64,000 nt of DNA, from the NCBI GenBank assembly GCA_034231615.1, contig CM067317.1:18520673-18584672 (forward strand), given 5' to 3'. Source of the DNA: Meghimatium bilineatum (Eukaryota > Mollusca > Gastropoda > Stylommatophora > Philomycidae). This document shows positions 31,834-42,654 of this stretch, piece by piece. The translations under genes and the position numbers were made by a program. Positions within the stretch are counted from its first letter, which is position 1. Every line of letters starts with the position of its first letter. Under the pieces are notes generated by a model that had not been told where the DNA came from, did no database searches, and saw only the letters and a program-made list of their open reading frames with translations.

Positions 31834-33110
31834 TTCTTCTTCTTCTTTCGTTCACTTGAAACATGGCTATTTCTGCAATTCTGTCTCCTGAATAAAACTC
31901 ACTGTCATTTGTAGTTAACACAGTGGCCCATAGAGCTTCTATTTCAGTGTTTTTTTCTCTGGCCGATATATCTGCTCAGCATTTCAAATTCAGAACACTC
32001 TAGAAGTATATGTTTGGCGCTCTGTGCTGCCTGTTCACATGGATGTGTTGCCGATCTTGAATTTTGTGTACACGTGAATGCTACAAACCAGTTGGGGAGT
32101 CAATTGTGTCCCGTTCTGGTGCGTAGAATTACAGCTTGTTCTGATCTATTCATAATGTGATAGTCATCTTGTGTTGGTGTTTGTGGCTTTCTTATTGATC
32201 ATCTGTTTTTCTGATGGTAGGTGATTGGTACATAAGTTTGGTCTTCGGCAGCAACTTCTTTAGCTAGTTGGTCAGCATTTTCATTTCCTAGTATTCCACA
32301 GTGTATTCCATAGTTAAATTATACTGGTAAAACAGTTCATCATTAAGTGGTATTTGTAAGTATGTTAGTTATCCAGGCTGCAGAGATTGAAGTACTGACC
32401 TTGCATCTGTCAGGAATACCACGGATTGTGGGTCAGGATTGGAGTTCAACAGTTTTTCAGTTGCCACCGTAATTGCCTAAATTTCTGCATCATAATTATT
32501 GCAGAATTTCCCCGTTACTGTTTTGGTCATATCTCTAGGCTTGTATGGATATATATATCTGCACCTCCATTCCTCACTGCATTCTGTACTGATCCATCTG
32601 TGTACACTCTGACTCGTATGTTTTATGTATATTCATTGTCCAGGAAACTAAGGGCAACTATCCATCGCTACACACTGTTCTGTTCGTCCACGCTTATTAT
32701 TCCTTTCACGTGGGTTTGAATGTATATTGAATGTATATCCATACATTTCACCCTAAGGGGTTTTTTTTCTGGTACAGACCTTAAATGACGTCAGATAGGT
32801 GTGCAAGTTCTCTACGGAGTCGTTTTGATTGGTGGATAAAGCTGGTTCTTTTCATTGCTAGATTTTTTTTATGTTTCCTTCATTAGATGATTGTCATACA
32901 CTGACATTTGTGTGCTTGTATTAGTACCTTTGTGTCTCTGCGTTTGCGAAGTGTTTGTGTTTTCCACATTTTCTGACATTTTACATTGAGTGTTGATTTA
33001 ATTGCTCCCAACATTATTCTAAGCGCCTGGTTTCGCATGTTATCTAGATCCTGTACTGTGGTGTTTGATGCAGGACATCACGCAGGTGAACGATATTCCA
33101 GGTTGGTTTT
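31834..33110 (-). pseudogene. 5'-truncated decayed copy of the Ingi-like LINE
   Basis: Colinear with 23,647-24,950 of the intact element, starting at the same tail (ttcttcttcttctttcg) and ending near the segment for residue 860. It covers the RT thumb, RNase H and the C-terminal CxC motif. Indels and stops break the frame throughout, for example around 32,040 and 32,215. The RNase H blocks remain recognisable (aattattgcagaatttcc, tctgtgtacactctgactcg). Truncation at the 5' end is typical of LINE copies. Confidence 0.9.
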
Positions 33111-33323
33111 ATAATACTATGATTGAAGAGACACAAGGGTACACTACACGAATCTGTGGACAAATTTCGTGACAACCACCCCTCACTCAGTGTGTAGCAC
33201 GCATATTGGCTGATAGTGGGCTCTCATTACTAAACGTGTAGAACGTTGGCTGTGTCGTAATATGTGTCGTTATCGGAATTTCGTTCCGTTTAATTATGTT
33301 AGCTTTTTGTTCCGTAGAAACCT
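33111..33323. other. Unassigned, related to the neighbouring hairpin
   Basis: Unique sequence except for cactacacgaatctgtggac at 33,146-33,166, a diverged third occurrence of the hairpin arm tip. Confidence 0.45.
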
Positions 33324-33478
33324 GTCTACTAATTCTTGTATAGTAACAAAAAAAGTTATACTTCTTTTGTTGTTTGTTTACAAAATGGTTTTGCTTCATA
33401 TGGTCGAGACAAAACCATTAGTAAACAAACAACAAAAGAAGTATAACATTTGTTGGTACTATACAAGAATCAGTGGAC
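33324..33478. repeat. Foldback element: 69-bp inverted arms, 18-bp loop
   Basis: The left arm (33,324-33,392) and right arm (33,411-33,478) are near-perfect reverse complements (attcttgtatagta / tactatacaagaat; ttatacttcttttgttgttt / aaacaacaaaagaagtataa). The loop is only 18 bp, so the RNA or single strand would form one long hairpin. No protein is encoded. It could be a snapback MITE or a hairpin small-RNA precursor. Confidence 0.85.
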
Positions 33479-33769
33479 GTTTTACTTCTTGGCTATACTT
33501 CTTAGATCAATAATAGTATTTATAGTAATAATAGTAGAATACATGTTTCTAATGTTTCACTTGAACACAGAAGACGGAATATCACTAAGAAAAGGAACTA
33601 TGAGGTGTAAACACGAATACATACAGATTATAATACACAATAAATTTTCAACGCTTCGAACCATTAGACATTTGTCAAGATTTGAAAAGGAGATAGATAT
33701 ATTGCTTGAAGTTGTCATCGGAGGCCGACAGATTGGCATAGGATGGTGTTCCTCCTTCAATAGCGAAAA
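33479..33769. other. No recognisable gene
   Basis: The 119-residue plus frame (33,450-33,809) and a 67-residue minus frame overlap here. Neither shows a motif. Confidence 0.4.
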
Positions 33770-35150
33770 ATTGTCTAAATTGGTTTGGGAGTTCGTATGT
33801 GTCCGATGAGTCCGATTCGTGCAAGGAAAGTACTATTGCAGTGCATACAGGAGTGCTGAAGGTTCGTGGTAGGAGAATTTTTGGATTTGTCCTTCCGCTT
33901 CTTACGCTTGTGAATTGTCAGCAGTGTTCTTTCTTTTTCAAATTTCGTGATGCCAGAAGAGATCTGGGTGTACCAGGCTGAGCGATCACGTGCTGTAGTC
34001 TCCCAGAAGCTATTATCGATGCTGCAGTGCTTGAGAAAGTTTTTTAAGTGATAATTGGAGCGCTTTTTCTGCCGCTTGAACGTCAACGTTCGAACAGCTC
34101 CCCATATAATGATCTCTTTGGAAGACGCTTGTCTGGCATATGGACGATGTGGCCAGTCCATCGATGTTGGGACCTAGTGAGCAGTGCATGGATGCTTTGC
34201 ATACGGGACTTCTGAATGATTTCCATGTCCGGTACTCGATCCTACCAACGTACTCCCATGAGGTTTCGTAGGCACCGAAAGTGAAAAGAGTTAATCTTTC
34301 GAGCGGTATCTCGCATAGACCAGCAAAACGCAGCATAAAGCAATGTTGGTAGAACCACTGCGCGGTATACGTCTAACTTAGTTGTCAGACTGAGACCACG
34401 TCTGATTCAGACGGTGGCACGAAGACTTCTGAATGCTGCACTGGCACGAGCAATACACAGGGCAACATCCTCGTCAATTATCGCAGTTTGTGATAGTGTG
34501 CCGCTGAGATATACAAACCTATTGGCAGTGTTAAGTTTATGTCCCTTTACAGTTATCACTGGCTCTGTGTAGGGGACACCTGGCGCTGGTTGATACATTA
34601 TTAAAGTTTTCGCGGTGCTGATGATGAAACTGAACGCATCATAGGCCAAAGAAAAGAAATCCATGCTGTTCATCCATTCTTTCAGACTGGTAGAATTTAG
34701 TGCACAATCGTCGGCGAACAAGAGGTCGCGAAAAATGTCCGTCTTAGTTTTGGTCGTGGTCTTCAATCTACTAAGATTGAATAGTCCTCCGTCAGCTCGA
34801 TAGCGAAAACAAATTCCTGCACTGTTATTCCGGAAGGCATCATTTAACATGGCACGATGTTGAAGAGCGTTGGAGCCAGGACGCAACCCTATTTGACTCC
34901 GTTAGTCACTGGGAAGGGGTTTGAGTGTGCGCCGTCATCTTGCACACACCTGTCAATCCATCATGGAACTGGCGAACTAATTTGGTAAATTTTTCGGGAA
35001 ATCCAAATGTGGCCATGATCATCCATACGAATCATGAGGTGAGTACAATTCATGTAACTACGAGAAGTTAATAACCAGGTGGACACAGTCGATACGTTCA
35101 ATGATGTCCAATCAGCGAATATTTTTAATAAAAGTAACTCCAAAAACAAT
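33770..35150 (-). pseudogene. Zinc-finger LINE remnant (family Z)
   Basis: Minus strand, in order: a TNGVK.GCVLAPTL-like motif B (about 34,900), LLFADDCALNSTSL (motif C, FADD, at about 34,700), YQPAPGVPYTEPVITVKGHK, IARASAAFRSLRATV, a broken linker with RSAWYTQISSGITKFEKER, and a C-terminal C2H2 finger CMHCNSTFLARIGLIGHIRT (33,800). Three or more frame changes and a lost CETW box show it is dead. Homologous fragments lie at 43,430-43,930 (plus) and 57,490-58,245 (minus). Confidence 0.8.
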
Positions 35151-35193
35151 TTTGTTTCTTTTTTTTTTTTAACAGTATATATAGTATCTTTTA

Positions 35194-35296
35194 GTGAGAC
35201 GAATACGTTCAGTGAGTTTCACAAACTGAGGACAGATATGAATTAATGAGACGAATACGTTCAGTGAGTCTCACAAACTGAGGACAGATATAAATT
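35194..35296. repeat. 51-bp direct duplication
   Basis: Two adjacent copies of tgagacgaatacgttcagtg plus tcacaaactgaggacagata, ending in attaa. Confidence 0.85.
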
Positions 35297-35339
35297 AACA
35301 CATATTATGACTCCAAACAATATCTTGTACAAATTAGGT

Positions 35340-35670
35340 CTACATAGACATGTATGCCTGTGATTAAAGACTTTTCTTGGTTTAAGAACAGGATGTTAAA
35401 TTATTTAAGGTTTTCTATTGATCTTTCACTCAATTGTCTTGTGATCAGGATATTTGAGCAGGTATATCCTCTGACGAAGCCAGATTGTCAGTGAATCTTA
35501 ATTGGGAATCGCCGCTACCAATCTCAAATGTCCATATATTAAAGTTGAATATTGTTTTGTATAGTTTAGTAACACAATACCTCGATACGTTTCACATTCC
35601 ATTTTTTTCGGTCCTGTGTCTTTTTTTTCATAATTGTAATATTATTAATTTTTGCAAGTAATCTATGCCG
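35340..35670 (-). pseudogene. LINE reverse transcriptase fragment
   Basis: The minus strand gives an ETYRGIVLLN-like phrase, then QSGFVRGYTCSNILITRQL (compare the usual QSGFRPGRSTxDQIFTLRQ between RT motifs 2 and 3). Frame is lost on both sides. It could belong to the same insertion as 33,770-35,150, but the sequence style differs. Confidence 0.55.
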
Positions 35671-36592
35671 GTATCTGATGTATAGTTTCGTAAACTATGT
35701 ATCATATGTCATGTCTGACTTAAAAGACGTGATATTGTTAGTATCTTTGCCTATGACTACGGAATTCCTATAAATGTAAGTAACACAGTAACTAATTCCA
35801 AGTAACTAAAGACATTTTGAAGTAAATGAACACGATACATTTGTTCTAGATAGATCAAACAATGTTCTATTCACTCTCTGTTCTGTTATCAAGAATGTAA
35901 TTATCCAGAGACCTTTTGAGACGCTCATTTCTTAGTGACTGGCAGGCGGGATTATAAATATGTCCGGAACTATTGTGTCCCTCGGGCTGGAGATTGTCCT
36001 CTTTGTTTCATAAAGTGTCAAATATTAGTTAGGATTGGAAGAAATATACTCATCCTCAGTGCAAATCTCAGAGTTAACCAGGCAAGTTTATAATACCAAC
36101 ACGCGTTAATTTTTGAAACTAAAAACAAATTCGCGAGCAGCAACAGAAATCTGAGACTGTTATCATCATTAACATAATTATTACATCTATTACTATTGTA
36201 ATTGATACAGTTGAGAAGTTGGTATGTATTCTATTCAAAAAGTACTAAAAGTTAATGAAAATCTCCATTGTTTTGTATTGCTTTGCAGAAACTATGACGA
36301 CATCTATAATTACAAAGTTTTCTCAGTTCAAAACACTGATCACCCTGATAAATATGTAAATAGATCTCATAGTACATATTAAAATAATATTCACTGTCTT
36401 ACAGAGTAAATAACACAGGCTGTGAATCAAGGGATGTCAACTAATATAGAGATAATAACACTGGCTGCAAATCTAGGGATGCTATATCGTAATAGAAAAC
36501 AAAACCTGAAGATATAATACAAGAATTAACGGGGATGTGCTGCAGCATACCAGCTCGGGTGCTCAACATAAACATTGATCTCGTTATTTGTG
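35671..36592. other. No recognisable gene
   Basis: AT-rich. No supported feature. Confidence 0.5.
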
Positions 36593-36952
36593 TCGTTCAT
36601 TCAGAGAATTGAACCAGTCCGTTCAACGGCATCAAATCGCCTAGCAACTGTTGCACACGCGTACTTCCGTACTTGACTAACCGCATCTCCAAAAAAAAAA
36701 TGCGATTTTGTCAAGCCATTCATCCGTGCACTCAAAGTCACCAGAACGGACCAATCGAGACAAGGACTATTAGAACAACAACAAACATCCCGTACAGGTA
36801 TTGAAATATCCACAACAACAACAAAAATCCGGTTACTAATACGGATTAATAATAATAATAATACGGATATTATGTTATATGTTTATCCCTTTAGTCTCAA
36901 GAATTGTTAAATTGTCCTCTGACTTCTTACTTAAATTTACTCGTTCATTCAG
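36593..36952 (+). mobile_element. Dispersed repeat C, copy 2, with 12-bp flanking duplication
   Basis: The repeat shared with 21,136-21,341 begins at 36,605 (agaattgaaccagtccg). The whole insert, 36,605-36,940, lies between two copies of tcgttcattcag (36,593-36,604 and 36,941-36,952). Inside are CAA and TAA triplet runs, and near the end ctcaagaattgttaaattgt, whose reverse complement lies around the first copy. A 12-bp target duplication suits a retroposon. The element is unclassified. Confidence 0.75.
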
Positions 36953-37104
36953 TAAACATTTCTATATATGTATATTTACAACTTGAAAGTTATCAAGATC
37001 CCTCATGTTTACAACTTGGTAAATCCCTCATGTTTATCGAATATCTATCTGTGACGATTTATTTACAGAACGTTTTCTCAATGACAATCTGTAAGCCTCT
37101 CAGT

Positions 37105-37410
37105 TCTGCTCCCAGCTTCCTCTAGTATCATGTTCAGAAAGTCTTCGATGTCACGTGTCCATCGATGTCTTGGTCTGGCTATTGTTCTCATCCCTGGAAA
37201 TTTTGTCTGCATAATAATTGAATCTTTAAAAAAAAGCTTTCATCTCTTCTTGTTATAAGGAGATACATTTTTGGCTGTATCTCTTTATGTCCAAAATATT
37301 GTAGCTTGCGTTTTTGATAGTTTTGAGGAGCCATTATTCCTCTAATGTTCAGATCTTTGAAGACGTCTGCGTTGGTTCGTCCTTCTGTCCATGCTATTCT
37401 AAGAAATAGC
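37105..37410 (-). pseudogene. LINE 3' remnant
   Basis: The minus strand reads RIAWTEGRTNADVFKDLNIR, then NYQKRKLQYFGH and, after breaks, a DIDGHVTSKTF-like end. The order I-x-W-T-x-x-x-TN-x-x-V followed by KLQYFGH is the LINE C-terminal signature. No reverse transcriptase core remains. Confidence 0.7.
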
Positions 37411-37513
37411 TATTTTTTTCTGTCCATGCTATTCTAAGAAATAGCTATTATTTTCTGTCCATGCTATTCTAAGAAATAGCTATTATTTTCTGTCCATGCT
37501 ATTCCATGCTATT
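37390..37513. repeat. 35-bp tandem repeat seeded from LINE coding sequence
   Basis: Three to four copies of ctgtccatgctattctaaga plus aatagctatt. The ctgtccatgctattcta part is the complement of the codons for RIAWTE at the edge of the adjoining LINE. Confidence 0.75.
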
Positions 37514-37624
37514 CTATGCTATCTCTCAGACAATTTCCAGTTTCAATTTGAATACATATTCATCACAAACATCAAGTAACCAATGACGCACTTTCTTAGT
37601 CTGTTTATTTGACAGAGTATCAAC

Positions 37625-38190
37625 ATTTGAATAAAACGAAAGTTGCTGTATTTAAATTATTGGAAGGTTGCAGTATTTAAATGAGTGTCGAGTTGCGGTA
37701 TTTGAATTAATGGAAGATTAAGTATTGGAATGAATGGAGGGTTGCAGTATTTGAATAAAAGGAAGGTTGTGATATACAAATGAATCAAAGGTTGTAGTAT
37801 TTGAATGAATGGAAGGTTGTAGTATTTACATGAACGGGCGGTCGCAGTATTTGAATGAATGGAAAGTTGCAGTATTTGAATAAATGGAATGCTGTAATAT
37901 TTGAATGAATGTATGGTTGAAGTATATGAATGAATGTTTACAGTATTTGAATAAAAGGAAGGTTGTAATATATAAATGAATGAAAGGTTGTAGTATTTGA
38001 ATTAATGGAAGGTTGTAGTATTATAATAAATGTATGGTTTCAGTATTTGAATTAATTGAATGTTGCAGTATTTGAATGAATGAAAGGTTGCAGTATTTGA
38101 ATGAATGGAAAGTTGGAATATTGGAATGACTGAATGGAATGACTCCATTATTCCAATTAATGGAGTATTGCAGTATTTGAATAAATGGAT
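37625..38190. repeat. ~25-bp degenerate minisatellite
   Basis: About twenty diverged copies of gtagtatttgaatgaatgga plus aggtt. The irregular period leaves Ile/His/Ser-rich minus frames at 38,002-38,397 and 38,021-38,269 that are not genes. Confidence 0.8.
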
Positions 38191-38439
38191 CTCGTAGTAA
38201 AACTTTGAACAGTATGGTAAACAAATATATGTCCACTCCCTTTCTAACCCCTCCCCTTCCCACATCCAAATCATAAAGACCAAATCACGTGCTAGACAGA
38301 AAATTACCTTTGTGGTTACTATCTTTGCAATTAATTCTGTTAAAAACGTTTTATAAAGTGTGGATACGGTAGTGACTGAGAGACCGTAAAATTTCAAGTT
38401 GTTTGAATGATATAAAATGATTGTTTTATCAATCTATGC

Positions 38440-38945
38440 TACACGAATAAGACAGAGCATTGCCAACAGAAAGAGAACTGTATTTAACGAATGAAGAAGG
38501 AGCGATCCACTTGCATGCACTTCGACATCTGCTGGATAAAACCAAGCAACCATTGATCTGCTTTAAGAACAACCAGCGAAAATTTCAGGGATGGTGTTTT
38601 TATACATGGATGGATTGGTTCTTAGAAACGCTCGTAATTCTTGGGCTTTCACTGTTCGATGTACAGGGGAGATAATCAAAGAGCGGCGCGTTTACTGTGA
38701 CTGCGTGCAGCATGTGTATGGAGATTATGTGAGTGATCAGAGACATGAACTGGCGGGTGTATACGCAGAATGCAATACAAGATCTCTGCATCCTCGGTGA
38801 CTCGATGAGCATGATTAGAAAATACATGTTGGTATATTCGTAAACAGCGACTTCCGGCAGTGGAGATGTTCGAATTTATCACACTCTTTGTTTCTAGCCG
38901 TGTCATGTGGGTTTTCATGGAAATTTCGGAACTGATCTTGAAATT
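38440..38945 (+). pseudogene. LINE RNase H remnant (family R)
   Basis: Plus-strand pieces YMDGLVLRNARNSWAFT (first RNase H box, TDGS decayed to MDGL), GEIIKE, then in other frames a CSMCMEIM-like phrase, LCILGDSMSMIRK (second Asp box) and a PCHVGFHGN-like phrase. They align with the better preserved copy at 50,215-51,131 (AWAFTAQCAGKTIKEE; LSDSMSMIKK; PGHVGFRGN). The remnant stops where the 36-bp array begins. Confidence 0.65.
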
Positions 38946-38947
38946 AG

Positions 38948-39672
38948 GCAGTACCATTAATCAGCCCTATTGTAGGCTTAGAGGCATTACCAGAAATGAG
39001 CCCTATTGTAGGCTTAGAGGCATTACCAGAAATGAGCCCTATTGTAGGCTTAGAGGCATTACCAGATATGAGCCCTATTGTAGGTTTAGAGGCATTACCA
39101 GAAATGAGCCCTATTGTAGGTTTATAGGCAAAACCAGAAATGAGCCCTATTGTAGGCTTAGAGGCATTACCAGATATGAGCACTATTGTAGGTTTATAGG
39201 CATTACCAGAAATGAGCCCTATTGTAGGTTTATAGGCATTACCAGAAATGAGCCCTATTGTAGGTTTATAGGCATTACCAGAAATGAGCCTTATTGTAGG
39301 CTTAGAGGCATTACCAGAAATGAGCCCTATTGTTGGCTTAGAGGCATTACCAGAAATGAGCCCTATTGTAGGCTTAGAGGCATAACCAGTTATGAGCCCT
39401 ATTGTAGGTTTAGAGACACTACCAGAAATGAGCCCTATTGTAGGCTTAGAGGCATTACCAGAAATGAGCCCTATTGTTGGCTTAGAGGCATAACCAGTTA
39501 TGAGCCCTATTGTAGGTTTAGAGGCATTACCAGAAATGAGCCCTATTGTTGGCTTAGAGGCATTACCAGAAATGAGCCCTATTGTAGGCTTAGAGGCATT
39601 ACCAGAAATGAGCCCTATTGTAGGTTTAGAGGCATTACCAGAAATGAGCCCTATTGTAGGCTTGGAGGAATG
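38948..39672. repeat. 36-bp satellite, ~20 copies, open on both strands
   Basis: Unit ccctattgtaggcttagagg plus cattaccagaaatgag. Because 36 is a multiple of three and the unit lacks stops in one frame per strand, a 282-residue plus frame (12-residue unit RGITRNEPYCRL) and a 258-residue minus frame (unit SKPTIGLISGNA) coexist. Copies vary mainly at four sites (cttaga/tttata, agaaat/agatat, tgtagg/tgttgg, attacc/ataacc). The plus frame begins at 38,860 inside the dead RNase H remnant, and neither frame has a promoter or signal that I can support. Confidence 0.95.
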
Positions 39673-40391
39673 AATGCTAGTCAACAAAGAACTGCAACTG
39701 TCGTGTAGTAGTGGATACACTCACATGATGATCGAAAAGTCTATGAGTGTGTCTGTAGTGCAATGATAATGATCTCTGTCGAATAATTAAGTAATTAACG
39801 TGTATCTAAAACCAGTATCCACTATTGATAAATTTGATGATATAGCTAGTATCAATTGATCTGCACATCGCACAATGTTGCAACAAGGTTGTGTCCTGAG
39901 CAGAAGCGTGCAACAAAAGACGATTGTCCATGTCCATGACCACAAATAAAAGGGTGCTCTATAAACCCAGACAGATGTTATCATCTATAACGATGACCAT
40001 GTATAAACTGCCAATTGAAGCAACTAGGGATATGTTTTCCTACAAAAATCGGACATAAAAAACATAAAATATCGTTGTAATAGTCATTGACAAATCACCG
40101 CATCCTGTTGTGTCTAAAGATAAACCTTCATTTGGCGTGAGAGAAACGATTTATTCATCGTCACGTTTTCGAAATTTTGCCACATGTTTCCAATCGTGAT
40201 TTGTTTAGAATTTCTATAATGTGACAGGATTTAAAATTGCCATATTATTGATTTTCCATAGAATTAAAATGACAATGAAATATTCCATATCTGATGATAT
40301 ACAAACACAAAGCTGAAAGATCGCTATATTGGATTTTAATATGCCTAAGAACTTGTCATAGCCTGGTACTTCCTGACACAGCATTTGTCGC
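39673..40391. other. No recognisable gene
   Basis: Unique AT-rich spacer between two coding-phase arrays. The 65-residue minus frame (39,787-39,984) has no motif. Confidence 0.5.
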
Positions 40392-40785
40392 CATTTCTTG
40401 ATATTTTACTCGAGCATGTTATGAGGTGAAAATTTCTGGATATTTTACTCGAGCATGTTATGAGGTGAAAATTTCTGGATATTTTACTCGAGCATGTTAT
40501 AAGGTGAATATTTCTGGATATTTTCCTCGAGCATGTTATGAGGTGAAAATTTCTGGATATTTTCCTCCAGCATGTTATGAGGTGAAAATTTCTGGATATT
40601 TTACTCGCGCATATTATGAGGTGAAAATTTCTGGATATTTTACACGAGCATGTTATGAGGTGAAAATTTCTGGATATTTTACTCGAGCATGTTATGAGGT
40701 GAAAATTTCTGGATATTTTACACGAGCATGTTATGAGGTGAAAATTTCTGGATATTTTACTCGAGCATGTTATGAGGTGAAAATT
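40392..40785. repeat. 39-bp satellite, ~10 copies, open on both strands
   Basis: Unit atttctggatattttactcg plus agcatgttatgaggtgaaa. The period is a multiple of three, so 13-residue repeats appear on plus (KISGYFTRACYEV, frame 40,426-40,875) and minus (RNFHLITCSSKIS, frame 40,345-40,863). Substitutions are few. I treat both frames as by-products. Confidence 0.95.
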
Positions 40786-41120
40786 CTCAAAAGAATGAAC
40801 CGCATATATGAAAAAGCAAAGCACCGCATATATGAAAAAGATGTATACGAACTGAAAAATCAATATTATTCTTAGTCAACCAAAATGTCAGTCAGTTCAT
40901 TAGTACCAGTGTTGCTAAACTATGTTAGTGGCACTCTCGACTTTTATCACCCTTCAATTCTACTAACTGTCGATTAATTCATGACTAAGTCAAAAGTACC
41001 TCATATGTTAATGTAAGTCGCTTTCAACCATGCTCGTTAGTCTAATTTGATTATGCCAGATCCTTTTATCATACAGAAAATATTGGTGGTTGTGGTTCAG
41101 TAAACAACAATCATCGCTAG
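40786..41120. other. No recognisable gene
   Basis: Contains a small duplication of cgcatatatgaaaaag (40,801 and 40,827) at the array edge, otherwise unique. Confidence 0.5.
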
Positions 41121-41346
41121 GAGTATCCCTGTCCCTGTGGTTTAAATGGTATCTTTATGCTTAAGAGTTCGTAGGTTCGAAATCATTCGCGACGTCTTGT
41201 TTATAATTTTTTTTCCGGTGATTCTCGGCAATTATCGCTTGAAGCTACGGAGTTACGTGCTATGAGTGGTACAGTCGTCAAGCAAGGGCAGTTTAGGTGA
41301 GAAGGTTGGAGTACATATGGAGTATCCGCGTGGAATGAAGTCAATG
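41121..41346 (+). mobile_element. tRNA-derived SINE, copy 2
   Basis: Second copy of the SINE at 9734-9973: B-box-like taggttcgaaatc (41,172-41,184), gaagctacggagttacgtg, atgagtggtac and the terminal gaagtcaat. The A box is more decayed here (gtttaaatggt). Same strand as copy 1. Confidence 0.65.
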
Positions 41347-41679
41347 CCCTAAGCCATTTGAGACTGAATAACGTCCAATCTGTATACGTGTATAATACCG
41401 GTATGATACTTAACAATGTAGGATCATGCACTTTGACCCAGGTTGGTCATATATATATATATATATATGCACATATATGCCGCTAGCTGTCGAAGCAAGC
41501 AAACTTTACTATGGATTTTGGGTAAAATGTTATTGTACGGAATTTCTGATGTTATGTCAAGGGTTGGTGACAGCAAACAAAAACATTGGACTTAATATGA
41601 ACTTACTAGACCCTACACTTATATAAGTGTATACAGCTTAATCATCACGCGATAGACCGGCTGCAGTCAGACATATTAA
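41347..41679. other. No recognisable gene
   Basis: Includes a short (TA)n at 41,449-41,467. The 66-residue frame over it has no motif. Confidence 0.45.
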
Positions 41680-41748
41680 ATCACTAAAGCAAGAGACAGG
41701 GAATGTTGTTGCAGCCAACCTTCGTTGCGGAGACAGCAGTTAAAGAAA
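41680..41748 (+). pseudogene. Tiny LINE 3' end (family K)
   Basis: About 70 bp: agcaagagacagggaatgtt, gcagccaaccttcgttgcgg, agacagcag. This matches the last codons of family K (TRDRxxWRSVxxNLRCRDG) at 58,700-58,760 on the other strand. Confidence 0.5.
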
Positions 41749-42138
41749 ATGACGACAGATTAATCGTGTGATAATGCATTTCATAGCATAATACTCGCAC
41801 TATTAAAACTATTTGATCATGCAAACAAATGACAGTAATCTGATTTTTATTTACAACTTTCTCTTCGGGTCTTTTCGGATACCACTTCTCAGACATATTA
41901 TTATATTATTTATTGAAAATAATGCCATCCTCCCACACTGAACATTTCAATACACCGTCTAGCCAGGTGCCGTCTGTTTACTTTATGAGTTCCTGGGGGT
42001 GTTTTCATCTTATCTCCCACGTCCTTCCATATTGATTTGTCTTTTTCTCTTGAAAAAATCTATATGTGTTGTCAATTACAGCCATCAGGTGTAGCAGAGA
42101 AGATGTGGATTGCGTAGGTTTAGCCCATAATACGTAAT
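41749..42138. other. No recognisable gene
   Basis: AT-rich, nothing supported. Confidence 0.45.
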
Positions 42139-42622
42139 TCACCCGCATATGTTACTGTCGAATATTTATTTAAAATTACCTCCATATGATACTGTATTGT
42201 GTTTTTATAAAATTACCTCCTTATGATACTGTATTGTGTTTATATAAAACTACCTCCATATGATAGTGTCTAATATTTATATAAACTTACCTCCATATGA
42301 TACTGTATAGTGTTTATATAAAATTACCTGAATTTGACACTGTATAGTATTTATATAAACTTCCCTCCGTAAGATACTTATAGTGATTATATAACCTTTC
42401 CTCCATATGATATTGTATAGTGTTTATATACACATACTTCTGTACAATTATGTATCGTGTTTATATATACACTTACGTCCATAGTATACTGTAAAATGTT
42501 TATATAAACATCACTCTGTATGATACTGTTTAGTGTTTATATGAACATACTTATATAAAATACTGTACAGTGTTCATATAAAATTGCGTTCATAGGATAT
42601 TGTAGAGTGTTTATATAAAACT
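42139..42622. repeat. ~37-40-bp degenerate minisatellite
   Basis: About a dozen copies of tacctccatatgatactgta plus tagtgtttatataaa, decaying towards the right end. Confidence 0.85.
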
Positions 42623-42654
42623 AGATCTGCTTGGATCCCGTTGGGACCCGTTAT

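Noticed and set aside
38860..39720. 282- and 258-residue repeat proteins on opposite strands
   Set aside because: Both come from one 36-bp array with a stop-free unit. Two overlapping antisense genes are less likely than a period-of-three artefact, and the plus frame starts inside a dead LINE.
40345..40875. 149- and 172-residue Cys-containing repeat proteins
   Set aside because: Artefacts of the 39-bp array; no signal peptide, start context or flanking exon.
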